Of a stretch of DNA of 64,000 bases, positions 25,688-34,783 are shown one piece after another. Each line of letters opens with the position of its first letter. Positions within the stretch are counted from its first letter, which is position 1. Position numbers and translations under genes: made by a program. This DNA is from Pseudomonas sp. MWU16-30317 (GTDB lineage Bacteria > Pseudomonadota > Gammaproteobacteria > Pseudomonadales > Pseudomonadaceae), in the NCBI RefSeq assembly GCF_020515695.1, contig NZ_JAIWJA010000008.1:186001-250000 (forward strand), given 5' to 3'. Under the pieces are notes generated by a model. It was not told the DNA's origin, did not search any database, and saw only the letters and a list, made by a program, of their open reading frames with translations.

Positions 25688-26572
25688 TTAGCCGCGTGAA
25701 ACACCCAGGCCATATGCCCGTGCGGCGTTGTGCCGAAAGAATTTCGCCTGGCTCGCCACCGGGTATCTCGCCATGCAGCGCTTCACTAGGCCCAGGGTGG
25801 TGTCGAAATTCGCCAGCTGACCGCTATTGGGCCAGTCACTGCCGAAGAAGCAGCGATCCTCGCCAAAGGCATCCCATAGCAGATCGAGGCGCTCGCGATA
25901 AAAGCCTGGATCATCGATCAATCGCCCATCGCGCCGTTGGGGAATTTCCGCCAGTTTGGCGAATACCGCGGGCCGCTGCGCCAGCGCCTGCACTTGACGC
26001 TCGAAGGCCTGTGCCTCGCCCGGCCCGACCTGGGCATTGGGCAAGTGATCGATGATGATCCGCAGCTCCGGCAGCCTGTCACTGAGCTTCAACAAGCCCT
26101 CCAGCAAACGGGCATCCGGGTTGGCGCTGTCCAGGCTGCGGCCGCTGCCGGCCAGAGCGCGCAGGTTGTCGATGAAGCCGGGGCGTTGTTGATCTTCGAG
26201 CAGGTCCCGCTCCCACAGGTTGCCGTAGCGCAGGCCGAGAAACAGCGGCGCTTGTTCAAGCCATTCCAGCTCGTGGCGAAACCGCTGGCTGGCCGGGTCC
26301 AGGTTGCCGACGAAGCCCAGCATCCGCGGATCACCGCGCAGGGTTTCCAGCAGCCAGCGGTTATCCGCAACCCAGGGGCTGGCCTCCACGGCAATGACGC
26401 CGGTGATCGAATGGGCCGCTGCGGCCTGCCAATAGTCATGGGGAAGATGGGGCGCGTAGATACTGTCGCCAGGTACTGGCCAGGGAATGCCTTCTGGGCG
26501 GCGAGGGTCGAACAGGTGAATGTGGCAGTCGATGATCGGGCCGTCATACACCTCAGAGGCAGGGACGTTCAT
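25688..26572 (-). CDS. Amidohydrolase-2 family protein, probable L-rhamnono-1,4-lactonase
   Basis: A 294-residue TIM-barrel hydrolase of the COG3618 group. Metal and catalytic landmarks are IIDCHIHLFDP near the N-terminus, IIIDHLPNAQ in the middle, and CFFGSDWPNSGQ near the C-terminus. Relatives hydrolyse sugar lactones such as fuconolactone. In this cluster the missing step is lactone opening between the rhamnose dehydrogenase and RhmD, which it would fill. It has its own promoter, divergent from the LysR gene, and a CA-rich leader. The substrate is inferred from context. Confidence 0.85.
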   Translation of the reverse strand: MNVPASEVYDGPIIDCHIHLFDPRRPEGIPWPVPGDSIYAPHLPHDYWQAAAAHSITGVIAVEASPWVADNRWLLETLRGDPRMLGFVGNLDPASQRFRHELEWLEQAPLFLGLRYGNLWERDLLEDQQRPGFIDNLRALAGSGRSLDSANPDARLLEGLLKLSDRLPELRIIIDHLPNAQVGPGEAQAFERQVQALAQRPAVFAKLAEIPQRRDGRLIDDPGFYRERLDLLWDAFGEDRCFFGSDWPNSGQLANFDTTLGLVKRCMARYPVASQAKFFRHNAARAYGLGVSRG

Positions 26573-26583
26573 GAGCGGTTTCC

Positions 26584-26595
26584 ATTGTTGTTGTC
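26584..26595 (-). promoter_or_regulatory. Crc/Hfq-type motif before the lactonase gene
   Basis: The mRNA reads GACAACAACAAT, 12 bases upstream of the lactonase start at 26572 and overlapping the likely ribosome-binding region (TGGAAA). It contains ACAACAAC repeats of the AAYAAYAA type. Confidence 0.55.
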
Positions 26596-26652
26596 AGGCG
26601 TGTGGAATAACAAATCCCGTCCACAAAAGCTAATAGCGGATCGGCCCATTGC

Positions 26653-26669
26653 GATACCCTGCGGGTATC
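26653..26669. promoter_or_regulatory. LysR-type box between the lactonase and lysR genes
   Basis: GATACCC-TGC-GGGTATC is a perfect 17-base palindrome containing ATAC-N7-GTAT, a classical T-N11-A LysR recognition box. It lies in the 116-base divergent region, 20 bases before the LysR start, where autoregulation and activation of the divergent gene usually occur. Confidence 0.7.
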
Positions 26670-26671
26670 AG

Positions 26672-26679
26672 AACAACAA
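26672..26679 (+). promoter_or_regulatory. Crc/Hfq-type motif before the lysR gene
   Basis: AACAACAA is an exact AAYAAYAA match ending one base before the AAGGTG ribosome-binding site of the LysR gene, so the regulator itself may be under catabolite repression. Confidence 0.5.
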
Positions 26680-26688
26680 GGTGATGTT

Positions 26689-27627
26689 ATGTCGACGTCT
26701 ATCACGGCGCGTAGCTTGTTCAACCGCCTGCGCTACAAACACCTGCTGATGCTGGTGACGCTGGGCAACAGCCAGAACCTGCACCGCGCCGCCGAAGCCC
26801 TGAACATGTCGCAGCCAGCCACTACGCGGATGCTTCAGGAAATCGAAGAAGCTTTCGGTTGCACGCTGTTCGAGCGCCAGTCGCGGGGGATGCGCGCCAC
26901 CGTGCTGGGGGAGGAGTTGCTGCGGTTTGCCCGCGCCGCACTCAATGGTCTGGAGCGCTGCGCCGAGGACCTCAGCGATCGTCAGGCAGGTGGCTATGGC
27001 TACCTGGCGGTTGGCGCGATCATGGGCGCGGTGCCGGACCTGGTAGTGCAGTCGATCGCCGACATGAAGGCCAGCCATCCGCTGTTGCGCCTGCGGATAA
27101 TGGGGGACACCAGTGACCAGCTCAGCGAGCTGCTCGACCAGCGCCGTATCGATGTCGCCGTGGCGCGGCTGTCCCATGCTCAGGATCGCCAACGTTTCGC
27201 CTTCGAGCCGCTGGGCAACGAACACCTGGCGGTGGTCGTGCGCGCCGGCCACCCGCTGACCCGCTATCCCCAGCTTGATCTTGCCGAGATGGTCGATGCC
27301 TGGCCGTGGATCCTGCAACCCGACACCAGCCCGGCGCGGGTCGCCCTGGAAGGGGCCTTCGAGCGGCTGAATGTGGCATCGCCGAGCGACGTCATCGAAT
27401 GCACTTCGGTGTTCGCCATGTTTCAACTGGCGCAGATCACCGATGCGATTCTGGTGCTCACCGATACGGTGATACGCGATCACGTGAACACTGGCCTGCT
27501 GACCGCGCTGGAAGTGGAAATCGAAGAACAGCTGAGCCCGTTCGGGGTGATGTTGAGAAAGGATGAACCCATGAGTCGCGAACTCGAGACGTTCTTGATG
27601 CTGTTGCGCGAGCGGGCCCAGCGTTAG
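26689..27627 (+). CDS. LysR-family transcriptional regulator, likely of rhamnose catabolism
   Basis: A 312-residue LysR protein: N-terminal winged HTH (about 12-70: LLMLVTLGNSQNLHRAAEALNMSQPATTRMLQEIEEAFG) and a periplasmic-binding-protein-like effector domain (about 95-300, starting GYLAVGAIMGAVPDLV). Its opening resembles GbpR-type sugar regulators, which act in sugar and sugar-acid uptake operons. It is divergent from the lactonase gene with a LysR box between. Control of the rhamnose genes is inferred from position and shared half-sites. Confidence 0.9.
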   Translation: MSTSITARSLFNRLRYKHLLMLVTLGNSQNLHRAAEALNMSQPATTRMLQEIEEAFGCTLFERQSRGMRATVLGEELLRFARAALNGLERCAEDLSDRQAGGYGYLAVGAIMGAVPDLVVQSIADMKASHPLLRLRIMGDTSDQLSELLDQRRIDVAVARLSHAQDRQRFAFEPLGNEHLAVVVRAGHPLTRYPQLDLAEMVDAWPWILQPDTSPARVALEGAFERLNVASPSDVIECTSVFAMFQLAQITDAILVLTDTVIRDHVNTGLLTALEVEIEEQLSPFGVMLRKDEPMSRELETFLMLLRERAQR

Positions 27628-27644
27628 GTTGGCAAGCCGCTCCA

Positions 27645-27672
27645 GCGTCCACCCCTGAGCAGGGGCGGACGC
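27645..27672. terminator. Hairpin between convergent genes
   Basis: GCGTCC-A-CCCCT, loop GAGC, AGGGG-C-GGACGC: a strong stem with one mismatch, centred in the 51-base gap between the LysR gene (+) and the gamma-glutamyltransferase-like gene (-). It has no U-run on either strand, so it may act as a transcript 3'-end stabiliser rather than a classical terminator. Confidence 0.45.
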
Positions 27673-27678
27673 AGTATT

Positions 27679-29274
27679 TCAATACGCCGCGACCACCCCA
27701 TCCTTCCTCGGATCGGTCCCGCCCACATAGCCGTGGGCAGTGCGCTGAATGATCTGCGCGCCACCAAAGGCGAACACGCCGCTGGGGTCCTCGACCTCGA
27801 TGTCGTGCCCCTTGGCCTTGAGCGCCGCCACGACCTGCGGATCGAAGGAGCGCTCGACGGCCACTTTCAAGCCGGCCTCCAGGCGCCAGCGCGGTGCGTC
27901 GGCGGCGGCTTGCGGGTTTTGCTTGTAGCGCAGGATGCGCATCATCATCTGCAAGTGCCCTTGTGCCTGCATTGGCCCACCCATCAAGCCGAAGGACATC
28001 AACGGTGTGCCGTCGGCGTTCATCACGAAGCCCGGGATGATAGTGTGGAACGGCCGTTTGCCGGGGGCCACGGTGTTGACGTGATCGGGATCGAGGGTAA
28101 AGCCCGCGCCGCGGTTCTGCAGGCTGATACCGGTGCCCGGCACCACCACGCCCGAGCCGAAGCCCATGTAGTTGGACTGGATGAACGAGATCATCATGCC
28201 GCTCTCGTCGGCCGCCGACAGGTACACCGTGCCGCCCGCTTTTGGCGAGCCGTGGCCCGGATTGGCCGCCTGGTCGCCGACCAGCGACGCGCGGTCCATC
28301 AAGTAGGCCGGGTCGAGCAATTGCGCCGAGCGCAGGCGCATGTGGCTTTCGTCCGTGACATGCTCGTCGAGATCGGCCAGCGCCAGCTTCATCGCCTCCA
28401 GCACCGGGTGCACGGTCTCGACGCTGTCTACCGGATGCTCGCCCACGCCCAAAGCCTCGAGCAGGGTCAAGCCCGACAAAGTCGCGATGCCCTGGCCGTT
28501 GGGCGGCAATTCGTGAACCACGGCGCCGGCATAGGGTACCGACAGGGTGTCGATCCAGTCGACGCTGTGGGTGGCCAGGTCTTCCAGGCTCATGACACTG
28601 CCGTTGGCATTGGCATGCGCAATGATGGCCTGCGCCAGCTCGCCACGGTAGAACGATTCGCCGTTGCTGGCAGCGATGGCCTGCAGGGTTTTCGCATGAT
28701 CCTTGAGGGTAATTTTCTCGCCGGCCATGGGGGCCTTGCCACCCTGCAGGAAGCACTCGGAGAAGCCTGGCTGGTCCTTGAGCAATTGCGCACCACGACG
28801 CCACAACTCGGCAATGATTGGCGTGACTTGATAACCGTCTTGGGCATAGCCGACGGCGGGCTCGGCGAGGGTGGCGAACGGCAGCTTGCCGTAGCGCTCG
28901 GACAACGCCACCCAGGCCGACACCGCGCCCGGCACCGTCACGGCGCCCCAGCCGCGTTGCGGCATTTCGGTTTGCCCGGCGAAATACTCCGGCGTCCAGG
29001 CCTTTGGCGAGCGCCCGGAGGCATTGAGACCTTGCAGCTTTTTACCGTCCCAGACGATGGCGAACGCGTCGCTGCCGATGCCGCAACCAGTGGGTTCGAC
29101 CACGGTGAGCACCATGGCGGCGGCGATGGCGGCGTCCACCGCATTGCCGCCTTTGCGCAGCATGTCGAGCCCGGCCTGGGCGGCCAGCGGCTGAGAGCAG
29201 GCGACCATGTTGCCGCCCATCACGGGCGAACGGGCGGAGGTGTAGGGTTGGCTGTAGTCCAGATCATCGTGCAT
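27679..29274 (-). CDS. Gamma-glutamyltransferase family protein (Ntn hydrolase), paralogue 2
   Basis: A 531-residue GGT-family enzyme. The autoprocessing threonine is T349 in SPKAGGTVYLSAADESGMMISF; the small subunit continues SGVVVPGTGISLQNRGAGF and FGLMGGPMQAQGH. As in paralogue 1 there is no signal peptide, so cytoplasmic action on an imported substrate is likely. It is the last gene of the operon with a Dpp/Gsi-type peptide importer, 52 bases after the second permease. A glutathione-like or gamma-glutamyl peptide substrate fits, in analogy to the E. coli gsi operon, but is not proven. Confidence 0.9.
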   Translation of the reverse strand: MHDDLDYSQPYTSARSPVMGGNMVACSQPLAAQAGLDMLRKGGNAVDAAIAAAMVLTVVEPTGCGIGSDAFAIVWDGKKLQGLNASGRSPKAWTPEYFAGQTEMPQRGWGAVTVPGAVSAWVALSERYGKLPFATLAEPAVGYAQDGYQVTPIIAELWRRGAQLLKDQPGFSECFLQGGKAPMAGEKITLKDHAKTLQAIAASNGESFYRGELAQAIIAHANANGSVMSLEDLATHSVDWIDTLSVPYAGAVVHELPPNGQGIATLSGLTLLEALGVGEHPVDSVETVHPVLEAMKLALADLDEHVTDESHMRLRSAQLLDPAYLMDRASLVGDQAANPGHGSPKAGGTVYLSAADESGMMISFIQSNYMGFGSGVVVPGTGISLQNRGAGFTLDPDHVNTVAPGKRPFHTIIPGFVMNADGTPLMSFGLMGGPMQAQGHLQMMMRILRYKQNPQAAADAPRWRLEAGLKVAVERSFDPQVVAALKAKGHDIEVEDPSGVFAFGGAQIIQRTAHGYVGGTDPRKDGVVAAY

Positions 29275-29325
29275 GAAGGCGGTCTCTTTGGCAGTGATGC
29301 TTAAGGATGGATACTCGAGGCGTGA

Positions 29326-30210
29326 TCAGCTTTTCGGGTCGAGGGCATCGCGTAGGCCATCCCCCAGCAGGTTGAAACACAGCACCGTGATGTAGATCGC
29401 CACGCCCGGCGCGATCGACATCCACGGCGCCTGTTCCATGAAATTCTTCGCGGTATTGAGCATCGAACCCCAGGACGGCGAGGGCGGTTGCTGGCCCAGC
29501 CCGAGGAACGACAAACTGGCTTCGGCGAGAATAGCCGACGCGATGGTCAGCGTCGCTTGCACCACCAGTGGCGACAGCACGTTGGGCAGTACATAGCGCA
29601 GGATGATCCAGCGGTCCGGCAGGCCGATGGCGCGGGCGCCTTCGAGGTAATCCTCGTGGCGGATCGCCAATACCTGACCGCGCGTCAGGCGGCAGAAAAT
29701 CGGCATCGCCGACAGCCCGATGGCGATCATCGCGTTGGTCAGGCTTGGGCCTAAAAAGGCTCCCAAGGCAATCGCCAGCACCAGGAACGGACACGATAGC
29801 AGCGCCTCCATGATGCGCGAGATGATCGCGTCGAGCTTACCGCCAAAGTAGCCGGCGATCAGCCCCAGGGGCACGCCGATGAGCATGGCGATCGCCACCG
29901 ACACACCGCCCGCCAGCAACGAGCTGCGCGCACCCCACAGCAAGCGCGAAAACAGATCGCGGCCCAGTTCGTCGGTGCCCAGCCAATGCAACATCGACGG
30001 CGCTTTGCGCACCAGCAGGAAGTTGGCTTTGAGCGGGTCGTACGGCGCGATCCACGGCGCCAGCAGCGCGGCCAGAATGAACAGCAACAGCACCCCGGAG
30101 CCAATGACCGCGCCTTTGTTGGCGAGGAATTTACGCACGAACGGCGAGCGGCTGCGCGGCGTGAGGGTGAGGTCGGTCGAGGCTGAATCGGTCGCAGCGA
30201 CGAAGCTCAT
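29326..30210 (-). CDS. Peptide-type ABC transporter permease (DppC/GsiD-like)
   Basis: A 294-residue membrane protein with the N-terminal OppC_N segment (GAVIGSGVLLLFILAALLAPW) and a BPD_transp_1 domain with the EAA loop EGARAIGLPDRWIILRYVLPN. It forms the channel with the DppB-like permease upstream. The start at 30210 overlaps that gene's stop as ATGA, so the two are coupled. Nothing is unusual in length or motifs. Confidence 0.92.
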   Translation of the reverse strand: MSFVAATDSASTDLTLTPRSRSPFVRKFLANKGAVIGSGVLLLFILAALLAPWIAPYDPLKANFLLVRKAPSMLHWLGTDELGRDLFSRLLWGARSSLLAGGVSVAIAMLIGVPLGLIAGYFGGKLDAIISRIMEALLSCPFLVLAIALGAFLGPSLTNAMIAIGLSAMPIFCRLTRGQVLAIRHEDYLEGARAIGLPDRWIILRYVLPNVLSPLVVQATLTIASAILAEASLSFLGLGQQPPSPSWGSMLNTAKNFMEQAPWMSIAPGVAIYITVLCFNLLGDGLRDALDPKS

Positions 30211-31154
30211 GAGGCAGTCCTCAAGCGTGGATTGATCAGGCGATAGAGCACGTCGGCCAGCAGATTGAGCAGCAGGAAACCGATGGCGACGCACAGCACC
30301 ACACCTTGCACCACCGCGTAATCGCGATTGAACACGGCGTCGACGATCATCTTGCCGAACCCCGGAATGCTGAACACCTGCTCAGTGAGCACCGCCCCGC
30401 CCAGCAGCTCGCCGAACAGTAGGGTGGTCAAGGTCACGATTGGCATCAGGGCGTTGCGCAGGGCGTGCTTGAGGATCACCGTGTGCGGCAACAAGCCCTT
30501 GGCTCTTGCGGTGCGCACATAGTCGGCGCGCAGCACTTCGAGCATGGCGCTGCGGGTATGGCGCATCAGCACCCCGGACAGCCCGGCGCCGAGCACGAAG
30601 GCCGGCAGAATCAGGGTCTTGAGGTTCTGCCCAACGTCCTCACCCAGCGGCACGAAGCCCGAGGCGGGTAGCCATTGCAGCTTCACGGCGAAGATCATGA
30701 TCAGCACAATCCCCAGCCAGAAGTGCGGAATCGAGATGCCCGACAGGGCGAAGATATTCGCGCCGTAATCCACCGCCGTGCCTTTGCGCACCGCAGAAAT
30801 CACCCCGGTGGGAATGCCGATCAGCAGCGCGATGAGCAACGCCAGCACTGCCAGTTCCAGGGTCACCGGCAGCTTGGACGCCAGCAGGACGGTCACCGGC
30901 TGCTCGGTGCGCAGCGAGGTGCCGAAGTCGCCTTGCAGCACGTTGCCGACCCAGTGCAGGTACTGCAGCGGCACCGGATCGTTGAGCCGGTATTTATCGC
31001 GCAGGTACGCCATCACCGCAGGGTCGCGCTCTTCGCCGGCCATGGCCAGCACCGGATCACCCGGCAGCAGTTTCTGCAGGGTGAAGACGAACAGCGACAC
31101 CAGGACCAGCGTCGGAATGGCGCTGAGCAGGCGTCTGAAGATGAACGTCAGCAT
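30207..31154 (-). CDS. Peptide-type ABC transporter permease (DppB/GsiC-like)
   Basis: A 315-residue permease of the DppB family: MLTFIFRRLLSAIPTLVLVS first helix, then KLLPGDPVLAMAGEERDP, and an EAA loop with DYVRTARAKGLLPHTVILKHALRNA. It pairs with the DppC-like protein. It lies 25 bases downstream of the binding-protein gene. Confidence 0.92.
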   Translation of the reverse strand: MLTFIFRRLLSAIPTLVLVSLFVFTLQKLLPGDPVLAMAGEERDPAVMAYLRDKYRLNDPVPLQYLHWVGNVLQGDFGTSLRTEQPVTVLLASKLPVTLELAVLALLIALLIGIPTGVISAVRKGTAVDYGANIFALSGISIPHFWLGIVLIMIFAVKLQWLPASGFVPLGEDVGQNLKTLILPAFVLGAGLSGVLMRHTRSAMLEVLRADYVRTARAKGLLPHTVILKHALRNALMPIVTLTTLLFGELLGGAVLTEQVFSIPGFGKMIVDAVFNRDYAVVQGVVLCVAIGFLLLNLLADVLYRLINPRLRTAS

Positions 31155-31179
31155 GCGCGCTCCTCGGCAGGTGCCCAGA

Positions 31180-32679
31180 TCATTTGAAGGCGACGTCGGT
31201 CAGGCGGATCAAGCCGTCCGGGCTCGGCACGAAACCGCTCAGTTTGTTGCTCATGGCAATGATGCGCGGGTCGAAATACAGGTAGGTGCCCGGCACATCG
31301 ACTGCCATCAAGCGCAGGGCTGCGGCGTACAGCGCCTGGCGCTGGGTTTGGTCGTTGGTGGTACGGGCCTTGTTGAGCAGATCGTCGAGCTTGGGATCGC
31401 AGAAATGGCCGTCGTTCTGCCCGCCCTTGCAGGTGACGAATTGATGGATGTTGCCATCCGGATCAGGCCGCCCGGACCAGGCCGTCATGCCGATCTGGAA
31501 GTTGCCCGCCTGTTGCTCGCTGAGCAGCGTGGCGTACTCGGTGGCGACCAGATTGACCTTGAAGCCGGCCTCGTCGGCCATGGCCTGAACGATCTGCCCG
31601 ACCTGTTGGGCGATGGGGTTGTTGGCGACTTTGAGCTCGACTTCAAGCGGCAATTTTACCCCGGCTTCGGCCAGCAGTTTTTTGCTTTGCTCCACGTCGC
31701 GCGCCGGGATCGGCAGGCTCTTGTCGTAGTACGGACTACTGGTCGGGAAAGGCTGGGCACTGGGTGCGTACAAGCCTTCGAACACCACCTGATTGATTGC
31801 GTCCCGGTCGATGGCCAGCTCGAAGGCCTGGCGCACGCGCTTGTCCTGGCCGATCGGGGTTTTCGCGCGCTCGCCATTGTTGGTGTTGTACATCAGCTGC
31901 ATGTAGCCCAGCCCCGGAGTGTTGAACACCTGCAGTTTGCCGTCGGCCCTGGCGGTTTTCACGTCGGTGGGTGCCACGCGCTCGATGATGTCCAGGTCGC
32001 CGGAACGCAGGTTGGCCAAGCGCACCGAGGTGTCCGGGATCGGCAGGAAAATCACCTTGTCGAAGTGGTAGGCCTGCTTGTTCCAGTAGTTGTCGAAGCG
32101 CTCCAGCACGATGCGATCCTGCTGCACGCGCTGGACGAACTTGTAGGGCCCTGAGCAGATCGGCTTGGCGCCGACCTCGGTGGCCGATGCCTTGGGCGCG
32201 AGCATCATGCCGGCGCGATCGGAGAGCTGCGAAATCAGCGTGGCATCGGGTTGCTTGACCTTGATGGCGACGGTTTTTGCGTCGATTACCTCAACGCTCT
32301 CTACCGACGACAGTTCGCTCTTGCGCAGCGAGTCGGGCAGGGTGCGAGCGCGGTCCAGGTTGAACTTCACGGCGGCCGCGTCGAACACTTCGCCGTCGTG
32401 GAAGGTCACGCCGTCGCGCAGTGTCATGGTCAGCGTCTTGCCGTCCTCGCTCCAGTGCCAGGCGGTGGCCAGTTGCGGCACGTAGTTGAGCTGCGGGTTG
32501 ATGTCCACCAGCTTGTCGCACAGGGCGGTGTAGACCAGCCTGCCGGAGTAGGTGCGCGAGCGATGCGGGTCGAGCACGTCAGGGTCATCCTGAATGCCGA
32601 TGCGCAGCGTCGTTTCGGCAAAGGCAGCGTTGGCAGCGAGCAGTAGCAGGGTGCCGGTCATGAGCTGTGCGAACTTCAT
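31180..32679 (-). CDS. Peptide-type ABC transporter substrate-binding protein (DppA/GsiB-like)
   Basis: A 499-residue SBP_bac_5 protein. Signal peptide [20 protein letters not shown] (cleavage after AFA), then TLRIGIQDDPDVLDPHRS, and the family signature around the WSEDGKTLTMTLRDGVTFHDGE stretch. It captures a peptide-like ligand in the periplasm. The start at 32679 has GGAGAG upstream and overlaps the ATPase stop as ATGA. Ligand identity is open; the operon's GGT-like enzyme points to gamma-glutamyl compounds. Confidence 0.92.
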   Translation of the reverse strand: MKFAQLMTGTLLLLAANAAFAETTLRIGIQDDPDVLDPHRSRTYSGRLVYTALCDKLVDINPQLNYVPQLATAWHWSEDGKTLTMTLRDGVTFHDGEVFDAAAVKFNLDRARTLPDSLRKSELSSVESVEVIDAKTVAIKVKQPDATLISQLSDRAGMMLAPKASATEVGAKPICSGPYKFVQRVQQDRIVLERFDNYWNKQAYHFDKVIFLPIPDTSVRLANLRSGDLDIIERVAPTDVKTARADGKLQVFNTPGLGYMQLMYNTNNGERAKTPIGQDKRVRQAFELAIDRDAINQVVFEGLYAPSAQPFPTSSPYYDKSLPIPARDVEQSKKLLAEAGVKLPLEVELKVANNPIAQQVGQIVQAMADEAGFKVNLVATEYATLLSEQQAGNFQIGMTAWSGRPDPDGNIHQFVTCKGGQNDGHFCDPKLDDLLNKARTTNDQTQRQALYAAALRLMAVDVPGTYLYFDPRIIAMSNKLSGFVPSPDGLIRLTDVAFK

Positions 32680-33794
32680 TGCTGACTCTCCAGAGATAAG
32701 GCCTGATGGCTTTTGAATAGATCCAGGCGTCGGGTATAGGCCGCGCTGGGTGTAGGGACGATCAAGGAGCCGGCCCCTGCATTGGCGATTTCGCGCCAGT
32801 AATGGCAGGCGACCTGACGCTCGCCCTCGACGCTTTCGAACAGCGGTTTGAGCTCGCGGCACAGCGGTCGAACATGCGGGCAGCGGGTGTGAAAACGACA
32901 GCCCGACGGCGGCTTGCTGGGGCTGGGCATGTCGCCGCCGAGCACGGCGCGCGGGTGGCGCAGGTCGGGGTGGCTGACCGGCACTGCGGCCATCAGCGCT
33001 TGGGTATAAGGGTGCAGCGGCGTTTCGAACAGGGCATCGACGGGTGCCAGTTCGACGATTTCGCCCAGGTACATCACCGCCACGCGATCGCTCATGTGGC
33101 GAATCACCGCGAGGCCGTGGGCGACAATGACCAAGGTCAGGCCGAACTGATGCTTGAGGTCTTCGAGCAGGTTGACCACTTGCGCCTGGACCGAAACGTC
33201 CAGCGCCGACACCGGCTCGTCGCCGAGAATCAACCGCGGTTCGGAGGCCAGCGCGCGGGCAATACCGATGCGCTGGCGCTGGCCGCCGGAAAACTCATGG
33301 GGGTAGCGGCTGCCGTGTTCAGGCGCCAGGCCGACAGTGCGCAGCAGTTCGGCGACCTTGTCCTGACGCGCGCTGCGGCTGTCATCGCGGTGCAGCCAGA
33401 TCGGCTCGCCGACGATGGCTTCAACGCTCATGCGCGGGTTCAGCGAGGCGAACGGGTCCTGGAAGATGATCTGCAAGTCGCGACGTACCTGGCGCAGCTT
33501 GTCCGGGGCCAGATTGGCCAGGTTGCGGCCTTCGTAGATCACGTCGCCGGCGGTGGGTTTGAGCAGGTTGAGCAGCACCCGACCTAATGTCGATTTGCCG
33601 GAGCCGGATTCCCCCACCAGCGCCAGGGTCTCGCCCCTGCGCACGGCCAGCGATACTTCGTTGACCGCCTGCACGGGGGGCTTTTTGCGCTGCAGCAGGC
33701 CGGTTTCGCTGCTGAAGTGCTTGCTGACGGCGACGCTTTCGAGGATCGGCTTGTCAGTGTCGGGGCGCAACGCTGGATCAGGTTCCGGCTTCAT
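32676..33794 (-). CDS. Peptide-type ABC transporter ATP-binding protein (DppF/OppF-like)
   Basis: A 372-residue ATPase: Walker [10 protein letters not shown], signature [15 protein letters not shown], Walker [19 protein letters not shown], and the C-terminal oligopeptide-transporter domain with cysteines ([14 protein letters not shown]). The ATP Walker B has GDEP instead of the more usual CDEP, still acceptable. The start at 33794 (MKPEPDP) overlaps the stop of the DppD-like gene as ATGA. Confidence 0.92.
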   Translation of the reverse strand: MKPEPDPALRPDTDKPILESVAVSKHFSSETGLLQRKKPPVQAVNEVSLAVRRGETLALVGESGSGKSTLGRVLLNLLKPTAGDVIYEGRNLANLAPDKLRQVRRDLQIIFQDPFASLNPRMSVEAIVGEPIWLHRDDSRSARQDKVAELLRTVGLAPEHGSRYPHEFSGGQRQRIGIARALASEPRLILGDEPVSALDVSVQAQVVNLLEDLKHQFGLTLVIVAHGLAVIRHMSDRVAVMYLGEIVELAPVDALFETPLHPYTQALMAAVPVSHPDLRHPRAVLGGDMPSPSKPPSGCRFHTRCPHVRPLCRELKPLFESVEGERQVACHYWREIANAGAGSLIVPTPSAAYTRRLDLFKSHQALSLESQQ

Positions 33795-34783
33795 GCAATG
33801 ACTCCCACATGCTGTTCCAGCGGCACGCGAATGCACGCGGCGAAGTGCCCGGGCGAGACCTCCAGCAACGGCGGACGGGCCTGGCGACAGGCGCCGATAG
33901 CGAACGGGCAACGCCCGGCAAAGCGGCAACCGCTGGGCATCTCTACCGGTGTCGGCACACGGCCGTTGATGGTTGCCAGGCGCCCTTCGCGAGGGCCGAT
34001 CGACGGCATCGAGCCCATCAGCCCGATGGTGTACGGGTGCTGTGGATCGTCGAACAGGGTCTTGACCGAGCCGCTCTCTACCACCTGCCCGGCGTACATC
34101 ACCAGCACCTCGTCGGCCACTTCGGCGACCACGCCCAGGTCATGGGTGATGAGGATCATCGAGGTGCCGGTTTCGGCCTGCAGGTTGGCCACCAGTGCGA
34201 GGATCTGCGCCTGAATGGTCACGTCCAGCGCGGTGGTGGGCTCGTCGGCGATGATCAGCGCCGGGTCGTTGGCCAGCGCCATGGCAATCATCGCCCGTTG
34301 GCGCATGCCGCCGGACAACTCGTGTGGATAGGCGTCCAGGCGCTGCACGGCGTCAGGCACGCGGACTTTTTCGAGCATCTGCTGCGCCCGCTGGCGGGCT
34401 TCTTTGCGCGACAGGCCTTGATGACGCATCACGCTTTCGCCGATCTGGTCGCCGAGGGTGAACACCGGATTCAGCGACGTCATGGGCTCCTGGAAAATCA
34501 TCGCCATGCGATTGCCGCGCACGTTGAGCAAGCGCTCGGCGGGCATGCCCAGCAAGGGTTCGGCCAACAGGCTGGAGGCGTTGGCGCCGACCGTGGCGGT
34601 ATCGGGCAACAGCCCCATCAGCGCCATGGAGGTGACGCTCTTGCCGCAGCCGGACTCGCCGACGATGGCCAGGGTCTTGCCGGGCATCACCGCAAAGGAC
34701 ACACCATCGACCACATTGGCCGGCGCGCCCTTGAAACGCACGCTGAGGTTGTCGACGCTTAATACCGGGGCTTGCGGATTCAT
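33791..34783 (-). CDS. Peptide-type ABC transporter ATP-binding protein (DppD/OppD-like)
   Basis: A 330-residue ATPase with Walker [10 protein letters not shown], signature [15 protein letters not shown], Walker [19 protein letters not shown] and the C-terminal [14 protein letters not shown] cysteine motif of the oligopeptide class. It forms the nucleotide-binding dimer with the DppF-like protein. The start overlaps the regulator's stop by four bases, so regulator and transporter are one transcript. Confidence 0.92.
   Translation of the reverse strand: MNPQAPVLSVDNLSVRFKGAPANVVDGVSFAVMPGKTLAIVGESGCGKSVTSMALMGLLPDTATVGANASSLLAEPLLGMPAERLLNVRGNRMAMIFQEPMTSLNPVFTLGDQIGESVMRHQGLSRKEARQRAQQMLEKVRVPDAVQRLDAYPHELSGGMRQRAMIAMALANDPALIIADEPTTALDVTIQAQILALVANLQAETGTSMILITHDLGVVAEVADEVLVMYAGQVVESGSVKTLFDDPQHPYTIGLMGSMPSIGPREGRLATINGRVPTPVEMPSGCRFAGRCPFAIGACRQARPPLLEVSPGHFAACIRVPLEQHVGVIA

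Noticed and set aside
27733-29304. 523-codon plus-strand frame opposite the second gamma-glutamyltransferase-like gene
   Set aside because: Same reason; the opposite strand encodes a full enzyme with catalytic residues.
30778-32154. 458-codon plus-strand frame opposite the peptide-importer genes
   Set aside because: Composition of a shadow frame; spans the ends of two real genes.
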